From contig NZ_LXRG01000183.1 of NCBI RefSeq assembly GCF_001651035.1, positions 1-64,000 of the forward strand: a DNA stretch of 64,000 nt. The letters are read 5' to 3'. This document shows positions 41,234 through 51,823 of the stretch, piece by piece (position 1 is the stretch's first letter; each line of letters opens with the position of its first letter). The position numbers were made by a program, and so were the translations under genes. Below the pieces are notes generated by a model that worked only from the letters and a program-made list of their open reading frames with translations, ran no database searches and had not been told where the DNA came from. This DNA comes from Halomonas sp. ALS9. GTDB taxonomy: Bacteria; Pseudomonadota; Gammaproteobacteria; Pseudomonadales; Halomonadaceae.

Positions 41234-41281
41234 CGCCCCTTCAACCGACCTAATGCAGGCCAATTGAAGGGGTGTTTTTTT
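41234..41281 (+). terminator. Terminator between yhbY and greA
   Basis: CCCCTTCAA pairs with TTGAAGGGG across a 19-base loop, extended by two more pairs and followed by seven T residues. It serves yhbY and lies just beyond the stop of convergent greA. Confidence 0.85.
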
Positions 41282-41282
41282 A

Positions 41283-41759
41283 TCAAATGTACTCGACGCT
41301 ACCTATTTCGTACTCAACATCGCCGCCGGGTGTTTTCACCACCACCACATCACCCTCTTCTTTGCCGATTAAAGCACGGGCGATGGGAGAAGTGACCGAG
41401 ATACGGCCGGACTTAATATCCGCCTCATCTTCGCCGACGATACGATAAGTGACTTCCGCATCGGTATCCAGATTCATTAACGTCACGGTAACGCCAAAAA
41501 TCACTTTGCCCGTTTTTGGCAGCTTGGTGACATCAATTACTTGGCAGACGGAGAGCTTACTTTCGATCTCCTGAATACGCCCTTCGATAAACCCCTGCTG
41601 CTCGCGAGCGGCGTGGTACTCGGCGTTCTCTTTGAGATCGCCGTGCTCACGCGCCTCGGCGATGGCCGCGATCACCTGCGGACGCGCTTCGCCTTTGAGA
41701 TGATTCAACTCTTCGCGAAGACTTTTCTCTCCCGCAACCGTCATCGGGACCTTGTTCAT
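41283..41759 (-). CDS. greA: Transcription elongation factor GreA
   Basis: Secondary-channel factor that stimulates RNA cleavage by backtracked polymerase. A 158-residue protein with an N-terminal coiled coil whose tip carries acidic residues ([20 protein letters not shown] region) and a C-terminal FKBP-like domain ([16 protein letters not shown]). It overlaps carB by 4 bases, so carA-carB-greA form one operon as in Pseudomonas. Confidence 0.97.
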   Translation of the reverse strand: MNKVPMTVAGEKSLREELNHLKGEARPQVIAAIAEAREHGDLKENAEYHAAREQQGFIEGRIQEIESKLSVCQVIDVTKLPKTGKVIFGVTVTLMNLDTDAEVTYRIVGEDEADIKSGRISVTSPIARALIGKEEGDVVVVKTPGGDVEYEIGSVEYI

Positions 41760-44700
41760 TGACTTGCTCCTGCATGCAGATCCTGAAGGCGCCGCACCGT
41801 AATCTCCCTACCGTACTCAAGCGCCATGCAAACAGCATTAGCGCCCGCCAAGGTGGTCGCATAGGGCACCTTGCGCGCGAGAGCAGTACGGCGAATTACC
41901 GAAGAGTCGTTAATAGCCTGACGACCTTCAGTGGTGTTCACAATGTAGGCGATTTCGTCGTTCTTAAGCAGATCGACGATATGGGGACGACCTTCGTAGA
42001 CTTTATTGACGTGCTCCACAGCAAGCCCAGCAGCTTCCAAAGCAGCCGCTGTCCCCTGTGTTGCACATAGCGTAAAGCCTAATGCTAACAGAGAACGACC
42101 CACTTCGATAATCCCCGCCTTGTCAGGTTCGCGCACAGACAAAAACGCTTTACGCTCCCCCGTTAGCGCAGGAATCGCCTCGCCAGCGCCTAATTGGGCT
42201 TTGAAAAAAGCCTCTGCGAAGGTGTCACCAGAGCCCATTACTTCGCCGGTCGACTTCATTTCCGGTGAGAGAATCGGATCGACACCGGGGAATTTATTGA
42301 ACGGGAAGACCGCCTCTTTAACGCTATAGAAGTGCGGCACGATTTCGCGCTCAAAGCCCTGCTCGGCCAGGGTTTTACCGGCCATGCAGCGGGCAGCAAC
42401 CTGCGCCAGCGAGGTACCAATGCATTTAGAGACAAAAGGCACTGTACGCGAAGCGCGGGGGTTCACCTCGATCACGTAAATTTCGCCATCCTGCCAGGCA
42501 AGCTGCACGTTCATTAGGCCTTTAACACCCAGCTCAACGGCCATCTGTTTCACCTGATGGCGCATTTCGTCCTGCACATCGGCAGGCAGCGAGTAAGGTG
42601 GCAATGCACAAGCGGAATCACCGGAGTGAACACCCGCCTGCTCGACGTGCTGCATGATGCCGCCAATCACCACCTGCTGACCGTCTGACACTGCATCGAT
42701 ATCGATCTCGATCGCCGCACTCAGGAAGTGATCCAGCAGCACCGGTGAGTCGTTGGAGACTTTCACCGCGTGGGTCATGTAATTTTCAAGCTCGGAGGCG
42801 TCGTAGACGATCTCCATGGCCCGACCACCCAGTACGTAGCTCGGGCGTACCACCAGCGGGTAGCCAATCGCTTCGGCTTTATCAAACGCTTCGGCAAAGC
42901 TGCGCGCGGTGGCGTTGGGCGGCTGCTTGAGACCCAGCTTGTCGATCATCACCTGGAAACGCTCGCGGTCTTCAGCCCGGTCGATAGCATCCGGGGTGGT
43001 GCCAATGATCGGTACACCGGCGGCCTCTAGCGCGCGAGCCAGTTTCAGCGGCGTTTGGCCACCGAACTGAACGATAACGCCTACCGGCTTCTCTTTATCA
43101 GCAATTTCGAGCACGTCTTCCAACGTCACCGGCTCAAAGTAGAGACGATCGGAAGTGTCGTAATCGGTAGAAACCGTTTCCGGGTTGCAGTTGACCATGA
43201 TGGTTTCGTAGCCGTCGTCGCGCATGGCGAAGGCGGCGTGCACACAGCAGTAATCAAACTCAATACCCTGGCCGATTCGGTTCGGGCCACCGCCCAGCAC
43301 CATAATTTTCTGGCGATCAGAGACATCCGCCTCGCACTCCTCTTCATAGGTGGAGTACATATAAGCGGTATCAGAAGCGAACTCAGCGGCACAGGTATCG
43401 ACGCGCTTATAAACCGGGCGAATACCGGCGGCCTGACGGGTTTCGCGGAAGTCTTTTTCGCTGACGTTCAGCAGCTTAGCCAGGCGCGCATCGCCAAAGC
43501 CTTTGCGCTTGAGCTGATAGATCTCCTTGGCCGAGAAGTCAGCCAGCGAGCGCTTGGCAACGGCGTTTTCCGTCAGCACCAGATCTTCCAGCTGAACCAA
43601 GAACCAAGGGTCGATATTGGTGAGCGTAAACACATCCTCAACGCTCATGCCCGAACGCATGGCATCAGCGATATATAAAATACGCTCGGCACCGGCAGCC
43701 TGCAGCTCGCCCTGGATAATCGCCATGTTATCCGGGGTAAAGTCGGTAATGATCGGATCAAGGCCATCGTTACCCGTTTCCAGCCCACGCAGCGCTTTCT
43801 GCAACGACTCCTGGAACGTACGGCCAATGGCCATCACTTCACCCACCGACTTCATCTGCGTCGTCAGGCGGTCGTTGGCCTGAGGGAATTTCTCGAAGGT
43901 GAAGCGCGGAATTTTGGTAACCACGTAATCAATAGACGGCTCAAACGAAGCCGGGGTTTGACCACCGGTAATATCGTTTTGCAGCTCATCCAGGGTATAG
44001 CCCACCGCCAGCTTGGCGGCAATCTTGGCAATCGGGAAGCCAGTGGCTTTCGAAGCCAGCGCCGAGGAGCGCGACACCCGTGGGTTCATTTCGATGACCA
44101 CTAGGCGCCCGGTTTTGGGATCCATGCCGAACTGGACATTGGAGCCACCGGTCTCTACACCAATCTCGCGCAGTACCGCGAGGCTGGCGTCACGCATGAT
44201 CTGGTACTCTTTATCGGTCAGCGTTTGCGCCGGGGCCACGGTGATCGAGTCGCCGGTGTGCACCCCCATGGGGTCGAAGTTCTCAATCGCGCAGACGATG
44301 ATGCAGTTGTCGTTTTTGTCACGCACGACCTCCATCTCGTACTCTTTCCAACCCAGCAGCGACTCGTCGATGAGCAGCTCGTGATTGTTGGAGAGCTCGA
44401 AACCGCGGGTACAGATCTCTTCGAACTCTTCCTTGTTGTACGCCACACCACCACCAGAGCCACCCATGGTGTAGGAAGGGCGAATAATAGTCGGGAAACC
44501 AAGTTCAGCCTGAATTTCCCAGGCCTCATCCATGGTGTGGGCGACTTTCGCTTTCGGGCACTCTAAACCAATCCGCTTCATGGCCTGATCAAACAGATCA
44601 CGGTCTTCGGCCATGTTAATCGCATCGGCGTTGGCACCGATCATCTCCACACCGTACTTCTCCAGCACGCCATGTTTTTCAAGATCAAGGGCACAATTCA

Positions 44701-44986
44701 GCGCCGTCTGGCCACCCATCGTCGGCAAAATCGCATCGGGGCGCTCGGCTTCGATGATTTTTTCCACCGTCTGCCAAGTAATCGGCTCGATGTAAGTGGC
44801 ATCGGCCATGGCCGGGTCGGTCATGATGGTGGCGGGGTTGGAGTTAACCAAAATAACCCGGTAACCCTCTTCGCGCAGCGCTTTACACGCCTGGGCGCCA
44901 GAGTAGTCGAATTCGCAGGCCTGGCCGATGACGATCGGGCCAGCGCCAATGATCAAAATACTGTTAATGTCGGTACGCTTAGGCAT
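41756..44986 (-). CDS. carB: Carbamoyl-phosphate synthase large subunit
   Basis: Makes carbamoyl phosphate from bicarbonate, ATP and ammonia supplied by CarA, feeding arginine and pyrimidine synthesis. The 1076-residue protein shows two homologous ATP-grasp halves (each with a glycine-rich SYxxGGxG-type or SYVLGGR motif), an oligomerisation domain in between, and a C-terminal MGS-like regulatory domain (from about 940) that binds UMP/ornithine in E. coli. 69 bp behind carA. Confidence 0.98.
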   Translation of the reverse strand: MPKRTDINSILIIGAGPIVIGQACEFDYSGAQACKALREEGYRVILVNSNPATIMTDPAMADATYIEPITWQTVEKIIEAERPDAILPTMGGQTALNCALDLEKHGVLEKYGVEMIGANADAINMAEDRDLFDQAMKRIGLECPKAKVAHTMDEAWEIQAELGFPTIIRPSYTMGGSGGGVAYNKEEFEEICTRGFELSNNHELLIDESLLGWKEYEMEVVRDKNDNCIIVCAIENFDPMGVHTGDSITVAPAQTLTDKEYQIMRDASLAVLREIGVETGGSNVQFGMDPKTGRLVVIEMNPRVSRSSALASKATGFPIAKIAAKLAVGYTLDELQNDITGGQTPASFEPSIDYVVTKIPRFTFEKFPQANDRLTTQMKSVGEVMAIGRTFQESLQKALRGLETGNDGLDPIITDFTPDNMAIIQGELQAAGAERILYIADAMRSGMSVEDVFTLTNIDPWFLVQLEDLVLTENAVAKRSLADFSAKEIYQLKRKGFGDARLAKLLNVSEKDFRETRQAAGIRPVYKRVDTCAAEFASDTAYMYSTYEEECEADVSDRQKIMVLGGGPNRIGQGIEFDYCCVHAAFAMRDDGYETIMVNCNPETVSTDYDTSDRLYFEPVTLEDVLEIADKEKPVGVIVQFGGQTPLKLARALEAAGVPIIGTTPDAIDRAEDRERFQVMIDKLGLKQPPNATARSFAEAFDKAEAIGYPLVVRPSYVLGGRAMEIVYDASELENYMTHAVKVSNDSPVLLDHFLSAAIEIDIDAVSDGQQVVIGGIMQHVEQAGVHSGDSACALPPYSLPADVQDEMRHQVKQMAVELGVKGLMNVQLAWQDGEIYVIEVNPRASRTVPFVSKCIGTSLAQVAARCMAGKTLAEQGFEREIVPHFYSVKEAVFPFNKFPGVDPILSPEMKSTGEVMGSGDTFAEAFFKAQLGAGEAIPALTGERKAFLSVREPDKAGIIEVGRSLLALGFTLCATQGTAAALEAAGLAVEHVNKVYEGRPHIVDLLKNDEIAYIVNTTEGRQAINDSSVIRRTALARKVPYATTLAGANAVCMALEYGREITVRRLQDLHAGASQ

Positions 44987-45055
44987 AACGGTTCCCGCAA
45001 AAAATGGTGACGATGAGCGACAAAAGACGGCGATACAGTGATGCGACTGAGCGCG

Positions 45056-46216
45056 TTAGCGACGCGCCTGCATCATCGCGACGAAGCGATCAAACAGCGG
45101 CGCCACGTCGCGCGGGCCGGGGCTCGCTTCCGGGTGGCCTTGAAAGCTGAACGCCGGTCGGTCGGTGAGCTCAATCCCTTGCAAGGTGCCGTCAAACAGC
45201 GAGCGGTGCGTGGCACGAACGTTGGCCGGCAACGTTGCTTCATCTGCCGCAAAGCCGTGGTTCTGGCTGGTGATCATTACCGTGCCGGTATCCAGATCCT
45301 GCACCGGGTGGTTGGCACCGTGGTGGCCGTGGCTCATTTTGACCGTCTTCGCACCGGAAGCCAGCGCCAGCAATTGGTGGCCCAGGCAGATACCGAATAC
45401 CGGAATCTCAGTTTTCAGCACGTCCTGGATCGCTTTGATGGCGTAGTCGCAGGGCTCCGGGTCACCAGGGCCGTTAGCTAAAAATACCCCATCCGGGTTC
45501 ATCGCCAGCACCTCAGCGGCAGGCGTTTGTGCGGGCACCACTGTCAGGCGACAGCCACGCGCGGCCAGCATACGCAGGATGTTGAATTTCACCCCGTAGT
45601 CGTACGCCACCACATGGTAGGGGCGCTCACTTTTAGACGCATCGGCGTAGCCTTCACCCAGCGTCCACTCACCTTCCGACCATTCGTAGGCTTGCTTACA
45701 CGACACTTCTTTGGCCAGATCCATACCCTTCAGACCCGGGAAAGCCATGGCGGCTTCCAGCGCCCGAGTGACCGCGTCGTCACCTTCCGCATCAGCACCT
45801 GCCAAAATCGCCCCGTTCTGCGCACCTTTATCACGCAAAATGCGCGTTAGGCGACGGGTATCGATATCGGCAATGCCCAGCACGTTTTGGCTTTTCAGGT
45901 AGTCCGAGAGCGACTGCTCAGAGCGGAAGCTGCTGGCCATTAGCGGTAAATCGCGAATCACCAAGCCTGCTGCGGCAATAGAAGCTGACTCAATGTCTTC
46001 AGCGTTAATGCCAGTATTGCCGATATGGGGATAGGTGAGCGTAACGATTTGGCGGGTGTAGGAGGGGTCGGTGAGGATCTCTTGGTAGCCGGTCATGGCC
46101 GTATTGAACACCACCTCACCGCTGGTTAATCCGTCCGCGCCAATGGCGATGCCGTGGAACACGCTGCCATCTTCCAGGGCCAATATTGCGGGTTTGCTCA
46201 ATGCGGGGTTATTCAA
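45056..46216 (-). CDS. carA: Carbamoyl-phosphate synthase small subunit
   Basis: Glutamine amidotransferase subunit. The N-terminal domain includes [17 protein letters not shown]. The C-terminal class I GATase has the nucleophile in [11 protein letters not shown], with HPEASPGP containing the His/Glu of the triad. It has 386 residues. The start is TTG at 46216, with GGGAGGA 7 bases upstream. A second TTG five codons later aligns better with homologs but lacks a ribosome site. E. coli carA also starts with TTG. Confidence 0.96.
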   Translation of the reverse strand: MNNPALSKPAILALEDGSVFHGIAIGADGLTSGEVVFNTAMTGYQEILTDPSYTRQIVTLTYPHIGNTGINAEDIESASIAAAGLVIRDLPLMASSFRSEQSLSDYLKSQNVLGIADIDTRRLTRILRDKGAQNGAILAGADAEGDDAVTRALEAAMAFPGLKGMDLAKEVSCKQAYEWSEGEWTLGEGYADASKSERPYHVVAYDYGVKFNILRMLAARGCRLTVVPAQTPAAEVLAMNPDGVFLANGPGDPEPCDYAIKAIQDVLKTEIPVFGICLGHQLLALASGAKTVKMSHGHHGANHPVQDLDTGTVMITSQNHGFAADEATLPANVRATHRSLFDGTLQGIELTDRPAFSFQGHPEASPGPRDVAPLFDRFVAMMQARR

Positions 46217-46325
46217 AACAAGATCCTCCCATGCTGGTGGGAGCCTGTGGGGCGCAGGCTCAGCAATTTCTTGATTAATCCACGACGCTAGCTATCAAAA
46301 CTGTCTGTTTCAAAAGTAGGGTCGT

Positions 46326-46373
46326 AAAAAAGCGGGACGAAGCCGATAAAAAGAATCGGTTTCATCCCGCTTG
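46326..46373 (-). terminator. Terminator upstream of carA, facing carA
   Basis: A stem of about 18 bp with one C-A mismatch (AAGCGGGA.GAAGCCGAT paired with ATCGGTTTCATCCCGCTT), a small A-rich loop and, on the minus strand, a run of six T. It stops transcription coming from the dapB side 110 bp before the carA start. It could be the ancestral dapB terminator or a carAB leader attenuator. The 413-bp gap (46217-46629) otherwise holds no convincing gene. Confidence 0.75.
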
Positions 46374-46565
46374 TTGTTCGATGCCTTTCTGAGTTGCTTC
46401 GCTTTTCGGTTAACACTTTTCGCTTAAGCACAGCAAACTCAAGGGCAGGCTTTGGGCTGGCCAACGCAACAAGCGCGCCGTCTAGAGATTTTTCCAGGCC
46501 ACCCGGCCAAAATTTTTGAAATGTTACAGGATTTGATTGCCCAAAACTACCCCCTACAACACCTA

Positions 46566-46629
46566 TTGACACCAATCAGCCAGGCATCGACCATAGGTAC
46601 CTGCCTAACGTTTCGCAAGGGAAACAAAA
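46566..46629 (+). promoter_or_regulatory. Candidate promoter/operator region of the methyltransferase gene
   Basis: A perfect -35 TTGACA at 46566-46571 is followed by only weak -10 candidates (such as CATAGG near 46592). A palindromic segment around GGTACC (46596-46601) lies between the -35 and the GTG. The palindrome could be an operator for the protein's own N-terminal helix-turn-helix. This is inference. Confidence 0.35.
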
Positions 46630-48042
46630 GTGAGTCCCCACATCAGCATTGAAGATGCCGCGCTAAAGCTTGGGGTTAGCCCTCAGCACGCAAGAACCCT
46701 GTGCCGGAAACAGGCGCTAAAGGCAGAAAGAATCGGCAGCACTTGGGTGGTCAATGCCCAAAGTGTCAAACACTACCAACAAGCGTTAGAGCAGCGTATC
46801 GCAAAAGATCACCCAGCCTACTTTGACGCCTCGGGCGATACTGATAATGATAAGCCAATCGCCTTAAGTTTTTTCTCAGGTGCAATGGGGCTGGATCTTG
46901 GCATCGAAGAAGCCGGGTTTGATATCCGTTTAGCCTGCGAACTCGACAAATACTGCCGTCAAACGATTCTACTCAATCGCCCCAATACAGCCTTACTCGG
47001 CGACATCAATGACTACTCAGCCGCACAAATTTTAGCAGCGGCGCAGCTAGAGGCGAACGATGTTGACTTGATGGTAGGCGGCCCGCCCTGCCAAGCGTTT
47101 AGCACCGCGGGCAAGCGAAAGGCTTTCAATGATGATCGCGGCAACGCCTTTCTAACGTTTATTAATCTGGCCATTGAGATACAGCCACGCTTCCTCGTCA
47201 TTGAGAACGTGCGTGGACTGCTTTCCTGCCCGATGGACCACCGGCCCCATAGCCAGCGCGGCCCCGGCTTCCCCGACCTCTCGCTGGACGAGATGAAAGG
47301 CGGAGCGCTTAATTTCGTATTGTGCCTACTGAAAAAAGCCGGTTACTCATGCACCTTTAATCTGTATAACTCGGCGAACTTTGGCACCCCACAAACCCGT
47401 GAAAGAGTCATCATCGTTTGCTCACGTGATGGCTGCGCCGCCCCTTTTTTACAGCCAACCCACTCCGAGCAAGGCAGCCACGGTCTCCCGAAGTGGAAAA
47501 ACTTCAAAGACGCGGTTGCAGGCCTGACAAGCCACACGCACCTTAATTTTCCAGAAAAACGCTTGAAGTATTATCGTCAGCTAAAGGCCGGACAGAATTG
47601 GCGTGCGTTAGCCCCTGCTATGCAGCAAGAAGCCTTAGGAAAGTCTTATTTTTCCGGCGGCGGCAAAACAGGCTTTTTGAGACGCCTAAGCTGGGATAAA
47701 CCCTCCCCGACCCTGGTGACCCACCCAGCCATGCCCGCGACAGATTTGGCGCACCCTGAAGAAGATCGGCCCTTATCCATAGAAGAGTACAAACGAATCC
47801 AAGAATTTCCCGATAGCTGGCAACTGGCAGGGCCGTTAGTGCAGCAATATAAACAAGTGGGCAACGCCGTACCCGCCAGCTTAGGTTACGCGGTCGGCAA
47901 ACTGGTGAAAGACCTGCTCGAAAACAAAGCAACGACACCGCCTGAGGATTTTAAGTTCTCACGCTATCGGGAGACCTCTCACTACGAGTGGAGCCAAGCC
48001 TTTGAGCGGCAGCAAAAGGTACCGCAGCCCAGCCTGTTTTAA
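46630..48042 (+). CDS. DNA (cytosine-5) methyltransferase with N-terminal helix-turn-helix
   Basis: Transfers methyl groups from SAM to C5 of cytosine in DNA. The m5C motifs appear in order: FFSGAMGLDLG (I), GGPPCQAFS (IV, nucleophile C154), IENVRGLL (VI), QTRERVI (VIII), a target-recognition region (about 270-370) and QVGNAVPASLG (X). The first 55 residues are an excisionase/MerR-like helix-turn-helix (ISIEDAALKLGVSPQHARTL), an unusual extension. It has 470 residues with a GTG start. It lies between dapB and carA on the opposite strand to both, breaking a conserved pair. No endonuclease is adjacent; an HNH gene lies 5.6 kb away. The recognition sequence is unknown. Confidence 0.92.
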   Translation: MSPHISIEDAALKLGVSPQHARTLCRKQALKAERIGSTWVVNAQSVKHYQQALEQRIAKDHPAYFDASGDTDNDKPIALSFFSGAMGLDLGIEEAGFDIRLACELDKYCRQTILLNRPNTALLGDINDYSAAQILAAAQLEANDVDLMVGGPPCQAFSTAGKRKAFNDDRGNAFLTFINLAIEIQPRFLVIENVRGLLSCPMDHRPHSQRGPGFPDLSLDEMKGGALNFVLCLLKKAGYSCTFNLYNSANFGTPQTRERVIIVCSRDGCAAPFLQPTHSEQGSHGLPKWKNFKDAVAGLTSHTHLNFPEKRLKYYRQLKAGQNWRALAPAMQQEALGKSYFSGGGKTGFLRRLSWDKPSPTLVTHPAMPATDLAHPEEDRPLSIEEYKRIQEFPDSWQLAGPLVQQYKQVGNAVPASLGYAVGKLVKDLLENKATTPPEDFKFSRYRETSHYEWSQAFERQQKVPQPSLF

Positions 48043-48061
48043 GGCACTTTTTTAAATACGC

Positions 48062-48083
48062 AGAAGGGGCTTTCACCCCTTCT
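48062..48083. terminator. Hairpin between the methyltransferase gene and dapB
   Basis: AGAAGGGG/CCCCTTCT perfect 8-bp stem with a 6-base loop between convergent genes. No strong U-run on either side. Confidence 0.5.
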
Positions 48084-48125
48084 CACGCACAAACGCTAAC
48101 TGTGGTTTTATCAATCGCGTTCAAA

Positions 48126-48995
<870 letters not shown>

Positions 48996-49053
48996 TTATA
49001 GCAGACACCCCCGAGCATTCGACGCTGGCCTTTTACAACTCGCAAAGGGCAAC

Positions 49054-49335
49054 TCAGTTCTCCCAGACGATCGCCAGCTCTTCATCGCCTGCCATTCGGA
49101 TCAAATGACGCTCGACCACGCCTTCAAGCTCATCCAAATGTTCCTCTTCGAGAGTTTCGAGGGCCACTACTAACTTATCGGCCTCAGCCACCATTAAACA
49201 GGTGCCGGTGGCAAACGTAATGGTAGCTTGCTGATCACTCTGCTCGACTTCCAACTTGTGCGCCCAGTGTTTGCAGAGTCGATTCATTAAACGTTCGGCG
49301 GAAGGCGTGGCGATTTCAACACGAGATAAAGGCAT
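49054..49335 (-). CDS. DUF2218 domain protein
   Basis: A small acidic cytoplasmic protein of 93 residues resembling DUF2218 (IATPSAERLMNRLCKHWAHK, a beta-rich centre and HLIRMAGDEELAIVW at the end). The function is unknown. In many bacteria family members lie beside siderophore uptake genes, and here it is divergent from an iron-complex type ABC operon. It follows dapB upstream on the same strand but with a 121-bp gap. Confidence 0.8.
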   Translation of the reverse strand: MPLSRVEIATPSAERLMNRLCKHWAHKLEVEQSDQQATITFATGTCLMVAEADKLVVALETLEEEHLDELEGVVERHLIRMAGDEELAIVWEN

Positions 49336-49512
49336 AGCGGCCTCTCCATAAATGTAAGTACTTGCTAACTAAAAAGCGTTAACAGCCCATTGCCGTTCAG
49401 AGCCCAAGACGTGAAGCCGTCGCCGAAGAATAAATGGCAAGAGCAAAGCTTAGCATGTGAACTATTAAGTCCTGTACCCCCAGTGATGCCGCACAAACGC
49501 TAATCAGTTACA

Positions 49513-49536
49513 ATAGCAATTGCATCTCTATGCTAT
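49513..49536. promoter_or_regulatory. Inverted repeat in the DUF2218/ABC transporter divergent region
   Basis: ATAGCA (49513-49518) and TGCTAT (49531-49536) form an exact inverted repeat with a 12-bp spacer, 64 bp before the binding-protein start; AGCAATTGC overlaps it. It may be an operator. It does not match the Fur 19-bp consensus well, so no regulator is named. Confidence 0.35.
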
Positions 49537-49599
49537 CAATCGTCATAACGCATCAGCGATGCCAGCCCTGTTAACCAATATCGACCAACGAGTAAAAAA

Positions 49600-50733
49600 A
49601 TGCTCAGTTCTCCGCCTGTAAAAATTCTGCTTGGTACGCTTATCAGCTTTGCTTGCTGCGCCACTGCTGTGGCTGACGATATCACCATCACCGATGTCGC
49701 TGGCCGCCAGGTCACTCTGGACGCCCCTGCCGAACGGGTTATTTTAGGCGAAGGGCGGCAAATTTATCTGCTCGGGTTACTCGAACCTGAAGACCCTTTT
49801 GCCCATGTTGTGGGTTGGCGCGAAGACTTCTCTCAGGCGGACCCCGATAACTATGCTCGTTACGCCGAGCGCTTCCCAGAGATTGAAGACATCCCTACCT
49901 TTGGCGGTTTCAAAGACGGCACCTTCGATGTAGAGCAGGCCGCCGCGCTTAATCCCGACGTAGTGCTGATGAACATCGAGGCAAAAGCTGCCACCGAAGA
50001 CGCCGCCTACGACGACAAATTGGCGCAATTGGGCATCCCCATCGTTTATGTGGATTTTCGTGAAGACCCACTTGAGCACACCATTCCCTCCATGCGCATC
50101 ATCGGCCAAATCATGGACGATGAAGAGGCCGCAGAAGCGTTTATCGAATTTGCCGAGACTGAACTGGCACGGGTAACCGATGTGATTGCCGGGGCCAACC
50201 CAGAGCGCCCCAGCGTTTTTATCGACCGGGCAGGCGGCTACTCCGACGAGTGCTGCATGAGCTTTGGCCCTGCCAACTTTGGCGATTATGTCACCCTGGC
50301 AGGCGGCAGCAATATTGCTGAAGGCATTATTCCCAACAGCTTCGGCAACCTGAACCCTGAACAGATTATTGCCGCCAACCCCGATCACGTCGTTGTCACT
50401 GGCGGCAACTGGGATGCCTACGTACCTGGCGGCGACTGGGTCGGCGTGGGACCTGGGTCTGATATGCAACAGGCTCACGCCAAGCTGGAAGCGCTGACAG
50501 AGCGCACCGCGATGACCGGCATTAAGGCCGTTGAATCAGGCAACTTCCACGCCATTTGGCACCAGTTTTACAACAGCCCCTACTACTTCGTCGCCGTGCA
50601 GCAGCTAGCCAAGTGGCTACATCCTGAGCTGTTTGAAGACCTGGACCCCAACGCCACGATGGAAGAGTTGCACGAACGCTTCCTACCCATCGACTATGAA
50701 CCCGGCTACTGGATATCGCTGCATGACGACTGA
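49600..50733 (+). CDS. ABC transporter periplasmic binding protein, iron-siderophore/cobalamin type
   Basis: Class III (TroA/FepB-fold) binding protein of 377 residues. It has an N-terminal signal peptide (predicted cleavage after AVA near residue 25, no lipobox). The mature start ITITDVAGRQVTLDAPAERVIL is typical of the Peripla_BP_2 family, followed by LNPDVVL and a C-terminal half joined by a long helix. The ligand cannot be read from sequence. Context (FecCD permease, DUF2218) favours a ferric siderophore. No TonB receptor is visible nearby. Confidence 0.88.
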   Translation: MLSSPPVKILLGTLISFACCATAVADDITITDVAGRQVTLDAPAERVILGEGRQIYLLGLLEPEDPFAHVVGWREDFSQADPDNYARYAERFPEIEDIPTFGGFKDGTFDVEQAAALNPDVVLMNIEAKAATEDAAYDDKLAQLGIPIVYVDFREDPLEHTIPSMRIIGQIMDDEEAAEAFIEFAETELARVTDVIAGANPERPSVFIDRAGGYSDECCMSFGPANFGDYVTLAGGSNIAEGIIPNSFGNLNPEQIIAANPDHVVVTGGNWDAYVPGGDWVGVGPGSDMQQAHAKLEALTERTAMTGIKAVESGNFHAIWHQFYNSPYYFVAVQQLAKWLHPELFEDLDPNATMEELHERFLPIDYEPGYWISLHDD

Positions 50734-51823
50734 TACGCAAGTCTCGGAAATGAAGGTATCGGAAACAGAGGTGTCAGAGAGCGTCTCACAGGGACGCGCC
50801 TTCTACCATAGCCAGGTTTTCCGCCGCCAAATGATATTGGTAGCACTGGTATTAGCACTGTTTTTTAGCCTCTGCGTTGACCTGGCACTAGGCCCTGCCC
50901 GTTATAGCCTGGGCGAGGTGATTGCGGCGCTGTTTACGCCGGGTAGCGTTAGTCAGCAAGCGCGGGTAATTCTTTGGGAAATCCGCATGCCGGTGGCGCT
51001 GATGGCACTGGTGGTCGGCGCCAGCCTGTCCGTGGCCGGGGCGCAGATGCAGACCATTTTGAGCAATCCGCTCGCTAGCCCATTTACCCTGGGGATTTCC
51101 GCCGGGGCCAGTTTTGGCGCTGCTCTGGGCCTGGCGTTTGGTGTGGCCATTGTGCCGGCAGCGATTGAGTTTGTGGTGCCCATCAATGCCTTTGTGATGG
51201 CCATGTTCACCGCCTTCTTAATTCATGCCTTGAGCCTTAAGCGCGGCGTGACGGTAGAGACCATTGTGCTGCTTGGCATCGCCATGGTGTTTATTTTCAA
51301 CTCGCTAATGGCGCTGATTCAGTTCTTTGCCAGCCAAGAGGCAGTTTCCGCGGTGGTATTCTGGACCATGGGCAGTTTGACCAAAGCCACTTGGCCCAAG
51401 TTCTGGATCGCCCTCAGCATTCTCGCCTTGTCGATGCCGCTGCTTGCCCGCCATGGCTGGGCGCTGACGGCTATGCGCCTGGGCGATGCCAAAGCCGAAA
51501 GCATGGGCGTCAATCCCCGCGCGCTGCGCTTGGAAGTGCTGGTGCTGGTGTCGCTGCTCGCCGCTATCGCGGTGGCGTTTGTAGGCACTATTGGGTTTAT
51601 TGGCTTGGTGGGGCCGCATATTGCGCGCATTCTGCTGGGTGAAGATCAGCGCTTCTTCCTGCCCGGCTCGGCGCTGTGCGGCGCGCTCATCCTCTCCGTT
51701 GGCTCGGTTATCTCCAAGATCATTATCCCCGGCACCATCATCCCCATTGGTATTATCACCTCGCTGGTGGGCATTCCCTTCTTCCTATTTCTGGTGCTTA
51801 ACCACAAGAAGGCCTCATGGTAA
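50723..51823 (+). CDS. ABC transporter permease, FecCD family
   Basis: Inner-membrane permease of 366 residues with about nine to ten helices. The family motifs WEIRMPVALMALVVGASLSVAGAQMQ, NPLASPFTLGISAGA and GFIGLVGPHIARIL are present. Start at ATG 50723 overlaps the binding-protein end by 11 bases. A longer frame upstream would be antifamily sequence. The N-terminal 25 residues (repeated VSE) form a short cytoplasmic tail before the first helix. Confidence 0.93.
   Translation: MTTDTQVSEMKVSETEVSESVSQGRAFYHSQVFRRQMILVALVLALFFSLCVDLALGPARYSLGEVIAALFTPGSVSQQARVILWEIRMPVALMALVVGASLSVAGAQMQTILSNPLASPFTLGISAGASFGAALGLAFGVAIVPAAIEFVVPINAFVMAMFTAFLIHALSLKRGVTVETIVLLGIAMVFIFNSLMALIQFFASQEAVSAVVFWTMGSLTKATWPKFWIALSILALSMPLLARHGWALTAMRLGDAKAESMGVNPRALRLEVLVLVSLLAAIAVAFVGTIGFIGLVGPHIARILLGEDQRFFLPGSALCGALILSVGSVISKIIIPGTIIPIGIITSLVGIPFFLFLVLNHKKASW

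Noticed and set aside
46288..46575. 95-residue minus-strand ORF upstream of carA
   Set aside because: It reads straight through the terminator hairpin at 46326-46373 and has no family resemblance or ribosome site; taken as non-coding.
49512..49530. Possible Fur box before the ABC operon
   Set aside because: Alignment to the 19-bp Fur consensus matches only about a third of positions; kept only as an unnamed inverted repeat.
49777..50478. 233-codon minus-strand ORF
   Set aside because: Antisense to the binding-protein gene, no family features.
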